Assembly: GCA_001916055.1 (NCBI GenBank)
Contig: MNRR01000033.1
Span: forward strand, 1-37,579
Length of the DNA: 37,579 bases
DNA from: Clostridium sp. 28_12
GTDB taxonomy: Bacteria; Bacillota; Clostridia; TANB77; CAG-508
Reading direction: 5' to 3'
Shown piece by piece: positions 31,380 through 37,579 of the stretch (positions are counted from its first letter, which is position 1; every line of letters begins with the position of its first letter). The position numbers were made by a program, and so were the translations under genes. The notes beneath the pieces are model-generated. The model ran no database searches, had not been told where the DNA came from, and saw only the letters and a list, made by a program, of their open reading frames with translations.

Positions 31380-31407
31380 ACGAAAAAAAATGAAAAGGAA
31401 TGAGAAA

Positions 31408-32373
31408 ATGAAATTAATAGCAAGCAGTAGTTACTTACCAAACAAAATAGTAATGAATAAAGAACTTTCAGAGAAGCTTGGAGTTACAGAAGAATTTATA
31501 GAAAAAAGAACAGGGATAAAGCAGAGGTATTTTGCCGAAAATGAAACAATTGAAGAAATGGGGATAAAGGCTACAGAAAAATTAATAGAAAAAACAAAAA
31601 TATCAATCGAAACAATAGACTTAATAATTGTAGCAACAACAAGTACTAATAAAATAATGCCTGGAATATCAAATCATGTACAAAAAAAATTAAAAATTCC
31701 AAAGTGTATATGTTTAGACATTTTAGCAGGTTGTGCAGGATATATAAATGCAGTAGATATTGCCCAATTATATATGAAAGCAGGAAAAGTAAAAAGAGCT
31801 ATAATTATAGGAGCAGATATATTATCAAAATGCACTAATGAATCTGATGTAGGAACAGCGATAATTTTGGCAGATGGTGTGGGAGCGACTCTTTATGAGG
31901 CATCAGATAACTTATATTACTCAAATATACAATCAATCCCGGATAATAACGATATATTAGAATATAACTTAAATAATAAAATAAAAATGGATGGATTAGC
32001 AATATATAAATATGCTGTAACAGAAACAGTTAAAAACATTCAACAATTATTATTAGAAGCAAATGAAAAAATTGAAAACATCAAATACATAATACCACAT
32101 CAGTCTAATTTAAAAATAATTTTGGCAATAGCAAGTAGATTGAAAATAGAAAAGAAAAAAATTTTTACTAATATCGAGACAGTTGGAAATACTTTTTGCG
32201 CGAGCATTCCAATAGCATTGGAGCAAATACTAGATAATAATTTATTAAATCAAGGAGACAAAATAATTTTGCTTGGATATGGTGGAGGATTAAACACAGG
32301 TAGCATATTGTTAGAGGGCGCGGTTGTTTCGACCAGTCATACTAATAGAAATAAAATAAAAATAGATGTATAA
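31408..32373 (+). CDS. fabH: beta-ketoacyl-ACP synthase III
   Basis: FabH condenses acetyl-CoA or a branched primer with malonyl-ACP to start fatty-acid synthesis. The 321-aa thiolase-fold protein keeps the catalytic triad: Cys109 in ILAGCAGYINAVD, His231 in IPHQSN and Asn261 in GNTFCASIP. The early FIEKRTGIKQRY stretch and the final LLGYGGGLNTGSI are also typical. The sequence around the active Cys (AGCAGY) departs from the usual AACSGF, so substrate choice might differ. ATG 31408 lies 8 nt after AAAAGGA and is preferred to 31390. It is the first gene of the cluster, separated from fabD by a 125-bp palindrome. Confidence 0.92.
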   Translation: MKLIASSSYLPNKIVMNKELSEKLGVTEEFIEKRTGIKQRYFAENETIEEMGIKATEKLIEKTKISIETIDLIIVATTSTNKIMPGISNHVQKKLKIPKCICLDILAGCAGYINAVDIAQLYMKAGKVKRAIIIGADILSKCTNESDVGTAIILADGVGATLYEASDNLYYSNIQSIPDNNDILEYNLNNKIKMDGLAIYKYAVTETVKNIQQLLLEANEKIENIKYIIPHQSNLKIILAIASRLKIEKKKIFTNIETVGNTFCASIPIALEQILDNNLLNQGDKIILLGYGGGLNTGSILLEGAVVSTSHTNRNKIKIDV

Positions 32374-32395
32374 AAATAGAGACGAAAAGGAGAAA

Positions 32396-32520
32396 GGTTG
32401 AAAAATAATTACAATTTTGGCTACGTCAAGTTTCATTTAAAATGCGGTTACATACACCACGTATGCGCCCTTGCCTTTTAAATAAAACTTTCCTTGCCAA
32501 AATTTAATTCTTTTCCAACC
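32396..32520. repeat. 125-bp palindromic element between fabH and fabD
   Basis: The outer arms are GGTTGAAAAATAATTACAAT plus TTTGG (32396-32420) and the near-complement CCAAAATTTAATTCTTTTCC plus AACC ending at 32520. Inner pairs include CATTTAAAA with TTTTAAAT and, at the exact centre (32458), CATAC-ACCAC-GTATG. The unit folds into one long hairpin. It shares its left arm and the sequence after its right arm, including the ribosome binding site AGAAAGGAATGA, with the copy at 26415. The downstream fabD therefore appears to take its ribosome binding site from the repeated segment. Confidence 0.85.
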
Positions 32521-32554
32521 TGGTTTGTGCCTTAAGAAAGGAATGAGATAAAAA

Positions 32555-33484
32555 ATGAAAACAGCATTTTTATTTCCAGGGCAGGGAGCTCAAACAATAG
32601 GAATGGGAAAAGATATTTATGATAAATATGAAGAAGCAAAGAAAATATATGAAAAAGCAGAAGAAATTTCAGGTGTAGAAATAAGAAAAATATGTTTTGA
32701 AGGACCAGAAGAGGAACTAATAAAAACAGAAAATGCGCAATTAGCAATATTAACAACAAGTTTAGCAATATTAAAAATATTAGAAGAAAAAGGAATAAAA
32801 GCAGACATTGCAACAGGTTTAAGTTTAGGTGAATACACAGCATTAATATATGGAGGATTTATTTCATTTGAAGATGGAATAAAATTAATTCAAAAAAGAG
32901 GATATTATATGGCAAATAATTTACCAAATGAAGAATATTCAATGGCAGCTGTAATAGGATTAGAATCAAAAAAAATTGAAGAAATATGTGAGCAAATAAG
33001 AGTAGAAGGAAAATTTGTCGTTCCAGCAAATTATAATTGTAGTAGTCAAACTGCTATATCTGGAGCTAGTGATGCAATTGAATTAGCAATAGAAAAATTA
33101 AAAAAAGCGGGAGCAAAAAGAGTAATAAAATTAAAAACTAGTGGACCATTTCATACAGAGAAGCTTCAAGATGCAAGTAAATTATTTGAAACAGAACTGA
33201 AAAAAATTAATTTTCAAACTGGAAATAATGTAAAAATTATTAGAAATATAGATGGAAAATTTTATTCAGAAAATGACAATTTTAAAGAAATACTTGCAAA
33301 ACATATTGTAAGTCCTGTAAGGTTTGATAAAGCAATTCAACTTATGAAAGCAGAAGGAATCAAAAGATTTATAGAAATAGGACCAGGAAAAACATTAACA
33401 GGATTTATCAAAAAGGATTATCCAGAAGCAGAATTATATAATATTAATAATTTAGAAACTTTAGAAAAGATAGGAGAGAAATAA
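32555..33484 (+). CDS. fabD: malonyl-CoA:ACP transacylase
   Basis: FabD moves malonyl from CoA to acyl carrier protein. The 309-aa protein starts MKTAFLFPGQGAQTIGMG and has the nucleophile elbow GLSLGEY with Ser90, the oxyanion Gln in the GQGAQ loop, and the catalytic His in TSGPFHTEKL near 203. The usual His before the Ser (GHSLGE) is Leu here, as in some Clostridia. AAGAAAGGA lies before the ATG, immediately after the palindromic repeat. fabG follows after 1 bp, so the two are tightly coupled. Confidence 0.95.
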   Translation: MKTAFLFPGQGAQTIGMGKDIYDKYEEAKKIYEKAEEISGVEIRKICFEGPEEELIKTENAQLAILTTSLAILKILEEKGIKADIATGLSLGEYTALIYGGFISFEDGIKLIQKRGYYMANNLPNEEYSMAAVIGLESKKIEEICEQIRVEGKFVVPANYNCSSQTAISGASDAIELAIEKLKKAGAKRVIKLKTSGPFHTEKLQDASKLFETELKKINFQTGNNVKIIRNIDGKFYSENDNFKEILAKHIVSPVRFDKAIQLMKAEGIKRFIEIGPGKTLTGFIKKDYPEAELYNINNLETLEKIGEK

Positions 33485-33485
33485 A

Positions 33486-34226
33486 GTGGAAGAAAGAAAA
33501 GTAGTTTTTGTAACAGGAGGCTCAAGAGGAATAGGTAAGGCAATAGCACTAAAATACGCACAAAATGGATACAATGTTATAATTAATTATGTGTCAGATA
33601 AAACTAATGTAGAAGAATTGCAAAAAGAGTTTACAAAATTAAATGTAGAATGTCTTATAGAAAAAGCAGATGTTTCAAAATCAGAAGAAGTTGAAAAAAT
33701 AGTAAAAAAAGCAATAGAAAAATTTAATAAAATAGATGTTCTTGTAAATAATGCAGGAATTACAAGAGACGGATTATTAATGAGAATGAAAGAAGAAGAT
33801 TTTGATAAAGTCATAGAAATAAACTTAAAAGGCACTTTTTTAGTAACAAAATCAGTTATACCATATATGTTAAAAAAACGTGATGGAAAAATAATAAATT
33901 TAGCATCAGTTGTTGGAGTAACAGGAAATGCTGGTCAGTGTAATTATTCAGCTTCAAAAGCAGGAATAATTGGTTTTACAAAAAGTATTGCCAAAGAATT
34001 AGCTTCAAGGAATATCAGAGCAAATGCAATAGCTCCAGGCTTTATTGATACAGATATGACAAGTATATTATCAGATGAGGTAAAAGACAGTATAAATGTA
34101 CAAATACCTATGAAAAGAATGGGAACTACTCAAGAAATCGCAAATGTGGCTTATTTCTTGGGATGTGAAGAGAGTTCATATATTACAGGGCAAGTAATTA
34201 ATATTGATGGTGGAATGGTAATGTAA
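33486..34226 (+). CDS. fabG: 3-oxoacyl-ACP reductase
   Basis: FabG is the NADPH-dependent short-chain reductase that reduces beta-ketoacyl-ACP in each elongation round. The 246-aa protein has the cofactor loop TGGSRGIG at 10-17, NNAG near 89, the catalytic Ser in ASVVGVTG, the YxxxK in YSASKAG near 157-163, and the C-terminal ITGQVINIDGGMVM. It starts at GTG 33486, 7 nt after AGGAGAG and 1 bp after fabD. Nothing is missing or unusual in it. Confidence 0.96.
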   Translation: MEERKVVFVTGGSRGIGKAIALKYAQNGYNVIINYVSDKTNVEELQKEFTKLNVECLIEKADVSKSEEVEKIVKKAIEKFNKIDVLVNNAGITRDGLLMRMKEEDFDKVIEINLKGTFLVTKSVIPYMLKKRDGKIINLASVVGVTGNAGQCNYSASKAGIIGFTKSIAKELASRNIRANAIAPGFIDTDMTSILSDEVKDSINVQIPMKRMGTTQEIANVAYFLGCEESSYITGQVINIDGGMVM

Positions 34227-34247
34227 ATTAAAAGGAAGGAAATGAAA

Positions 34248-35417
34248 ATGGAAAGACGAGTTGTAATAACAGGATTAGGAGCGATTACGCCGATTGGTAA
34301 CAATGTAAATGAATTTTGGGATGGAATTAAACAAGGAAAATGTGGTATTGATGAAATTAAGAATTTTGATACTACAAATTTTAAAGTTAAATTAGCAGGT
34401 GAAGTAAAAGGATTTAACCCAGACGAAATTTTTGGAAGAAGAGAAGCAAGAAGAATGGATAGATTTTCACAGTTTGCAGTTGTAGCAACAAGAGAAGCTT
34501 GGAATGATAGTGGACTAGACAAAGAAAAAGAAGATATGACAAGAGTAGGAGTAATTATTGGTTCTGGAATTGGTGGATTAGAAACAATTGAGAAAGACAA
34601 TAAGAATTATATAGAAAAAGGACCTGATAGAGTTTCTCCTATGTATATTCCAATGTCAATAGGAAATATGGCTGCTGGAAATGTTGCATGTATAGGTGAA
34701 AGTTTCAGAATGATAAAACATGGTTATCAAGATATAGTGATTGCAGGAGGAACAGAAGCCTCTATAACTCCAACAGGGATTGCAGGTTTTACAAATATAA
34801 AAGCATTAACATTAGCAACAGACAAAAACAGAGCAAGTATCCCATTTGATAAAGAAAGAAGCGGATTTGTAATGGGAGAAGGAGCAGGAGTTCTTGTTCT
34901 TGAGGAATTAGAACATGCCAAAGCAAGAGGTGCTAAAATATATGCAGAGATTGTAGGATATTCTGCTACATCTGATAGTTACCATATTACTTCACCTGCA
35001 CCAGAAGGAGAAGGTGGAGCAAGAGCCATGAAACTTGCAATGGAAGATGCAAAAATTGAGCCAAAAGAAATAACATACATAAATGCACATGGTACGTCAA
35101 CACATTTAAATGATTCATGCGAAACAGCAGCAATAAAAACAGCGTTAGGAGATTATGCTAAAGATGTAATGGTAAGTTCAACAAAGGGAAATACTGGACA
35201 TTTACTAGGTGCGGCAGGAGGCGTGGAAGCTGTAATATGTGTAAAGGCAATTGAAGACAAATTTATACCACCAACAATAAATTATAAAGTACCTGATGAA
35301 GAATGTGATTTAGATATAGTACCAAATGAAGGAAGAAATATTGAAATAAATTATGCAATGTCAAATTCATTGGGATTTGGAGGACATAATGCGACAATAA
35401 TATTAAAAAAATGGTAG
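34248..35417 (+). CDS. fabF: beta-ketoacyl-ACP synthase II lacking the active-site cysteine segment
   Basis: FabF is the elongating condensing enzyme. ATG 34248 (MERRVVITGLGAITPIGNNV) lies 8 nt after AAGGAAGGA and is preferred to 34242. The thiolase fold is recognisable throughout, and two catalytic histidines remain, in INAHGTSTHLND and KGNTGHLLGAAGG. However, the family sequence between MAAGN(V/I) and (S/C)IGEAF, about 21-23 residues including the nucleophile in TACA(T/S)GT, is missing. Residues 145-151 read N-V-A-C-I-G-E directly. The length of 389 aa against about 412 agrees with this. As written the enzyme cannot form the acyl-thioester. Either an in-frame deletion or an assembly error removed roughly 63-69 bp at 34688/34689. 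Confidence 0.93.
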   Translation: MERRVVITGLGAITPIGNNVNEFWDGIKQGKCGIDEIKNFDTTNFKVKLAGEVKGFNPDEIFGRREARRMDRFSQFAVVATREAWNDSGLDKEKEDMTRVGVIIGSGIGGLETIEKDNKNYIEKGPDRVSPMYIPMSIGNMAAGNVACIGESFRMIKHGYQDIVIAGGTEASITPTGIAGFTNIKALTLATDKNRASIPFDKERSGFVMGEGAGVLVLEELEHAKARGAKIYAEIVGYSATSDSYHITSPAPEGEGGARAMKLAMEDAKIEPKEITYINAHGTSTHLNDSCETAAIKTALGDYAKDVMVSSTKGNTGHLLGAAGGVEAVICVKAIEDKFIPPTINYKVPDEECDLDIVPNEGRNIEINYAMSNSLGFGGHNATIILKKW

Positions 35418-35438
35418 CCACCAAAGATGATGACTACC
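35405..35438 (-). terminator. minus-strand terminator after the inserted gene
   Basis: Read on the minus strand, GGTAGTCATCA (35438-35428) pairs with TGGTGGCTACC (35423-35413), including two G-U pairs, around the loop TCTT. An A and a run of seven T follow. It overlaps the fabF stop codon, so the minus-strand gene's transcript ends at the fabF tail. Confidence 0.8.
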
Positions 35439-35484
35439 TGTGAAGAAATCGGATGTACAGCATTTGCTGTGCTAGTTTGCAAAC

Positions 35485-35796
35485 CTATTTAATTGTAATC
35501 ACCAGTTTGTGGGACTCATTAAAAGGTCTTTCTTCTGAAACGGAAAAATCATTGTATTTAAGGTCATGTAAGACCTCTGTTAATGCTTTTTCTATTTCCA
35601 TGCGATTGGCAGGTAATGTACTGCAATCGATTACGATTGCTTTACCGATTGGCAAAGAATCGTAAGAAGAAATCGTTGTATATTCGTTGTAAAAAGCGTA
35701 GGACTGCAGTTTGGTCAGAATTTTCAGGTGAAGGCTTCTACCATCCACCAAGATATACAGATTTCTCAGATACCGTGTTTCTTCAACAAAATTCAT
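35485..35796 (-). CDS. unrecognised 103-aa protein, probably acquired
   Basis: I do not recognise this protein, but it is clearly a gene. It has a near-perfect promoter, AGGAGG 8 nt before the ATG, and its own terminator, all on the strand opposite the fab genes. It is soluble with an alternating alpha/beta pattern: an N-terminal helix MNFVEETRYLRNLYILVDGR, a strand-turn KAIVIDCSTLPANR and a C-terminal helix-strand ending NESHKLVITIK. There is no signal peptide or membrane helix. Its codons (CGC, CTG, GTC, TCC, CCG) and higher GC content differ from the A-rich neighbours, which points to recent transfer. It interrupts the usual fabF-accB adjacency. No DNA-binding, toxin or antitoxin motif is evident. 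Confidence 0.78.
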   Translation of the reverse strand: MNFVEETRYLRNLYILVDGRSLHLKILTKLQSYAFYNEYTTISSYDSLPIGKAIVIDCSTLPANRMEIEKALTEVLHDLKYNDFSVSEERPFNESHKLVITIK

Positions 35797-35832
35797 ATTG
35801 TATACCTCCTAAGGTGTTTTTTTATAATATAA

Positions 35833-35861
35833 ATTATAACATAAAAAATAAAAAATGTAAA
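35833..35861 (-). promoter_or_regulatory. strong promoter of the minus-strand 103-aa gene
   Basis: TTTACA (35861-35856), a 17-bp spacer and a perfect TATAAT (35838-35833) point leftward. The -35 overlaps the ribosome binding site of accB (AGAAAGG) on the other strand, so transcription here could interfere with accB expression. Confidence 0.8.
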
Positions 35862-35877
35862 GAAAGGTGCAGATTTA

Positions 35878-36285
35878 ATGGAATATTCGGATATAAAGAA
35901 AATTATAGAAGACATGGGAAATTCGAATTTAGACAATTTAGAAATAGAATTTCCTGATGGATTAAAAATAAAGATGGAAAAAAATAATAAAGAAAAAGCA
36001 GTAGAAAAAGTTGCTCAAACAGAAAAAAATGAAGTAAAAGTAGAAGAAAATTATAAAATCATAAAAGCTCCAATGGTTGGAACATTTTATGGAAGTTCAT
36101 CACCAAAGGCCGAGCCATTTGTAAAAATAGGCGATAAAGTAAAAAAAGGTCAAGTAGTATGTATTGTAGAAGCAATGAAATTGATGAATGAAGTAGAATC
36201 AGAATTTGATGGAGAGATAGTAGAGATTTGTAAGAAAGATGAAGAAATGGTTGAATATGGAGAAATACTATTCAAAATAAAATAG
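35878..36285 (+). CDS. accB: biotin carboxyl carrier protein of acetyl-CoA carboxylase
   Basis: AccB carries biotin between the carboxylase and transferase halves of acetyl-CoA carboxylase, which makes malonyl-CoA for FabD. The 135-aa protein has an N-terminal helical part (MEYSDIKKIIEDMGNS...), a Lys/Glu linker (about 38-58) and the C-terminal biotinyl domain. That domain starts KAPMVGTFYGSSSP and contains the biotinylated Lys101 in VEAMKLMNE. AGAAAGG precedes the ATG. It sits next to the foreign minus-strand gene and begins the accB-fabZ-accC run. Confidence 0.95.
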   Translation: MEYSDIKKIIEDMGNSNLDNLEIEFPDGLKIKMEKNNKEKAVEKVAQTEKNEVKVEENYKIIKAPMVGTFYGSSSPKAEPFVKIGDKVKKGQVVCIVEAMKLMNEVESEFDGEIVEICKKDEEMVEYGEILFKIK

Positions 36286-36301
36286 GTTAAAGGAGAAGAC
36301 G

Positions 36302-36724
36302 ATGTTAGATATAAAAGAAATTGAAAAAATAATTCCACAAAGGGCTCCTTTTTTAATGATAGATAAAGTAGAAGAATATGTTCCAGGAGAAAGTGCTATT
36401 GCATATAAAAATGTAAATATTAATGAATGGTATTTTCAAGGACACTTTCCTGGAAATCCAATAATGCCAGGAGTACTTATAACAGAAGCTTTAGCACAAA
36501 CAGGAGCAGTGGCAATATTAAGTATGGAAGAAAATGAAGGCAAAAATGCTTTGTTTGGTGGAATTGATAAAATGAAATTCAAAAAAATGGTGGTTCCAGG
36601 AGATGTATTAAAATTGGAAGTAAAAATAATCAAGAAAAAAGGTCCAATAGGTGTAGGAGAAGCGGTAGCAACAGTAGATGGAAAAATTGCTGCAAAAGGA
36701 GAATTAACTTTTGCGATTGTATGA
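36302..36724 (+). CDS. fabZ: 3-hydroxyacyl-ACP dehydratase
   Basis: FabZ removes water from beta-hydroxyacyl-ACP during elongation. This 140-aa hot-dog-fold protein has PQRAPFLMID near 12-21, the catalytic His48 in GHFPGNPIMPGVL, and Glu62 in TEALAQ, matching the family's His/Glu pair. AAGGAGA precedes the ATG, 16 bp after accB. There is no FabA-like isomerase feature, so it is plain FabZ. Confidence 0.95.
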   Translation: MLDIKEIEKIIPQRAPFLMIDKVEEYVPGESAIAYKNVNINEWYFQGHFPGNPIMPGVLITEALAQTGAVAILSMEENEGKNALFGGIDKMKFKKMVVPGDVLKLEVKIIKKKGPIGVGEAVATVDGKIAAKGELTFAIV

Positions 36725-36734
36725 GGAGGAGAAG

Positions 36735-37579
36735 ATGTTAAAAAAAGTATTAATAGCCAATAGAGGAGAAATAGCTGTTAGAATTATAAGAGCATGTAGA
36801 GAAATGGGAATACATACAGTTGCAATATATTCAGAAGCAGATAAAAATGCTCTTCATAAAACATTAGCAGACGAATCTGTTTGCATAGGACCAGCACCTT
36901 CTAATAAGAGCTATTTAAATATAAAAGCAATATTAGAAGCAGCATGTTTAACAGGTGCAGACAGTATACATCCTGGTTTTGGATTTTTATCTGAAAATGC
37001 AAATTTTGCAAAAATGTGTGAGGAAATAGGAATTAAATTTATAGGACCTAAACATGAATTAATAGAATTGTTAGGTAATAAATCTAAAGCAAAAGAAACA
37101 ATGAAAAATGCAGGAGTCCCAGTTGTACCAGGTTCTGATGGATTAATTAGTTCAAAAGAACAGGCAATCGAATTAGCAAAACAAATTAAATATCCAGTTA
37201 TATTAAAAGCATCAGCAGGAGGTGGAGGCAGAGGAATAAGAATTGCATATAATGAAAATGAGTTAAAAAAAGAATATGATATTGTAAAACAAGAGGCTAA
37301 AGTCTCATTTAATGATGATAGTTTGTATATGGAAAAATTTGTAGAGAATCCAAGACACGTAGAAATTCAAATTCTTGCAGATGAACATGGAGATTGTATA
37401 CATTTAGGAGATAGAGACTGCTCAGTGCAAAGACGAAACCAAAAAATTATGGAAGAAACTCCGAGTAGTTTTATATCAAATAAAACAAGAGAAAAAATGG
37501 GAAAGATTGCAGTCGAAGCTGTAAAAAAAATAGGATATAGTAATGCAGGAACTATAGAATTTTTAGTAGATAAAAACAA
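36735..37579 (+). CDS. accC: biotin carboxylase, cut by the window edge
   Basis: AccC carboxylates the biotin of AccB using ATP and bicarbonate. The gene starts at ATG 36735 after GGAGGAG, 10 bp past fabZ, and is open to the last base (281 of about 450 residues). The N-terminus MLKKVLIANRGEIAVRIIRA is typical. SIHPGFGFLSENANFA near 76-91, the ATP-grasp glycine loop KASAGGGGRG near 159-168, the HVEIQ and LGDRDCSVQRRNQK stretch (about 210-240) and EETPS are all in place. The rest of the ATP-grasp and C-terminal domains, and possibly accD and accA, should lie beyond the edge. Confidence 0.96.
   Translation, partial: MLKKVLIANRGEIAVRIIRACREMGIHTVAIYSEADKNALHKTLADESVCIGPAPSNKSYLNIKAILEAACLTGADSIHPGFGFLSENANFAKMCEEIGIKFIGPKHELIELLGNKSKAKETMKNAGVPVVPGSDGLISSKEQAIELAKQIKYPVILKASAGGGGRGIRIAYNENELKKEYDIVKQEAKVSFNDDSLYMEKFVENPRHVEIQILADEHGDCIHLGDRDCSVQRRNQKIMEETPSSFISNKTREKMGKIAVEAVKKIGYSNAGTIEFLVDKN

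Noticed and set aside
35453..35957. Plus-strand frames of 70 and 124 residues between fabF and accB
   Set aside because: They lie opposite the minus-strand 103-aa gene, which has promoter, ribosome binding site and terminator; the plus-strand frames have none.
1..37579. CRISPR arrays, tRNA or rRNA genes, integrases, complete insertion sequences
   Set aside because: No regularly spaced repeats, no cloverleaf or rRNA signatures and no transposase or recombinase motif was found on either strand.

Overview
This window is about 37.6 kb of very AT-rich DNA. Almost all of it reads as one genome: a low-GC Clostridia-type Firmicute. The signs are divIVA, sepF, an MreB/Mbl homologue, a dipicolinate synthase subunit (endospore lineage), strong AGAAAGG/AGGAGG ribosome binding sites and purine-rich sense strands. 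TGA is used as a stop, so the code is standard. The exact lineage cannot be read from the sequence alone.

Layout. (1) 1-~250: a foreign stretch whose minus strand encodes the first 48 residues of a Pasteurellaceae-type GuaB with its own promoter; it looks like a chimeric join. (2) 289-6185: a plus-strand envelope operon: galE, a phosphoglycerol-transferase/LTA-synthase-like enzyme, a polyprenyl-type glycosyltransferase, mreB/mbl and an anchored von Willebrand A protein, closed by a bidirectional terminator shared with a convergent 37-residue Cys-rich mini-gene. (3) 6598-11022: mutL, miaA and a membrane-fusion-like protein. (4) 11153-15921: cell-division block sepF, divIVA, rsmD, a coiled-coil protein and ftsK. 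(5) 15951-19322: a cluster of unrecognised genes, one broken by a frameshift. (6) 19355-22879: a beta-CASP nuclease and a frameshifted GH15 glucoamylase-like gene, followed by a 191-bp palindrome. (7) 23275-29930: pth, an RNase E/G homologue lacking the usual C-terminus, rimO, an unknown acidic protein, a frameshifted TPR protein and dpaA. (8) 29984-31248: uppP and a convergent tsaE. (9) 31408-end: a fatty-acid synthesis cluster fabH-fabD-fabG-fabF-accB-fabZ-accC, running off the right edge, with a foreign-looking minus-strand gene between fabF and accB and no acpP or enoyl reductase in view.

The most notable points are: fabF lacks the segment that should hold its catalytic cysteine; mutL keeps DQHxxxxE but has lost the Cys/His metal ligands; two families of long symmetric palindromes occur, one with two copies that end in a ribosome binding site; and three genes are each split in a way that one extra base in a short base run would explain. 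Together with the Pasteurellaceae fragment, the frameshifts suggest that part of the oddity is assembly or sequencing error from a mixed or amplified sample, so the deletions and frameshifts need checking against reads before biology is built on them.
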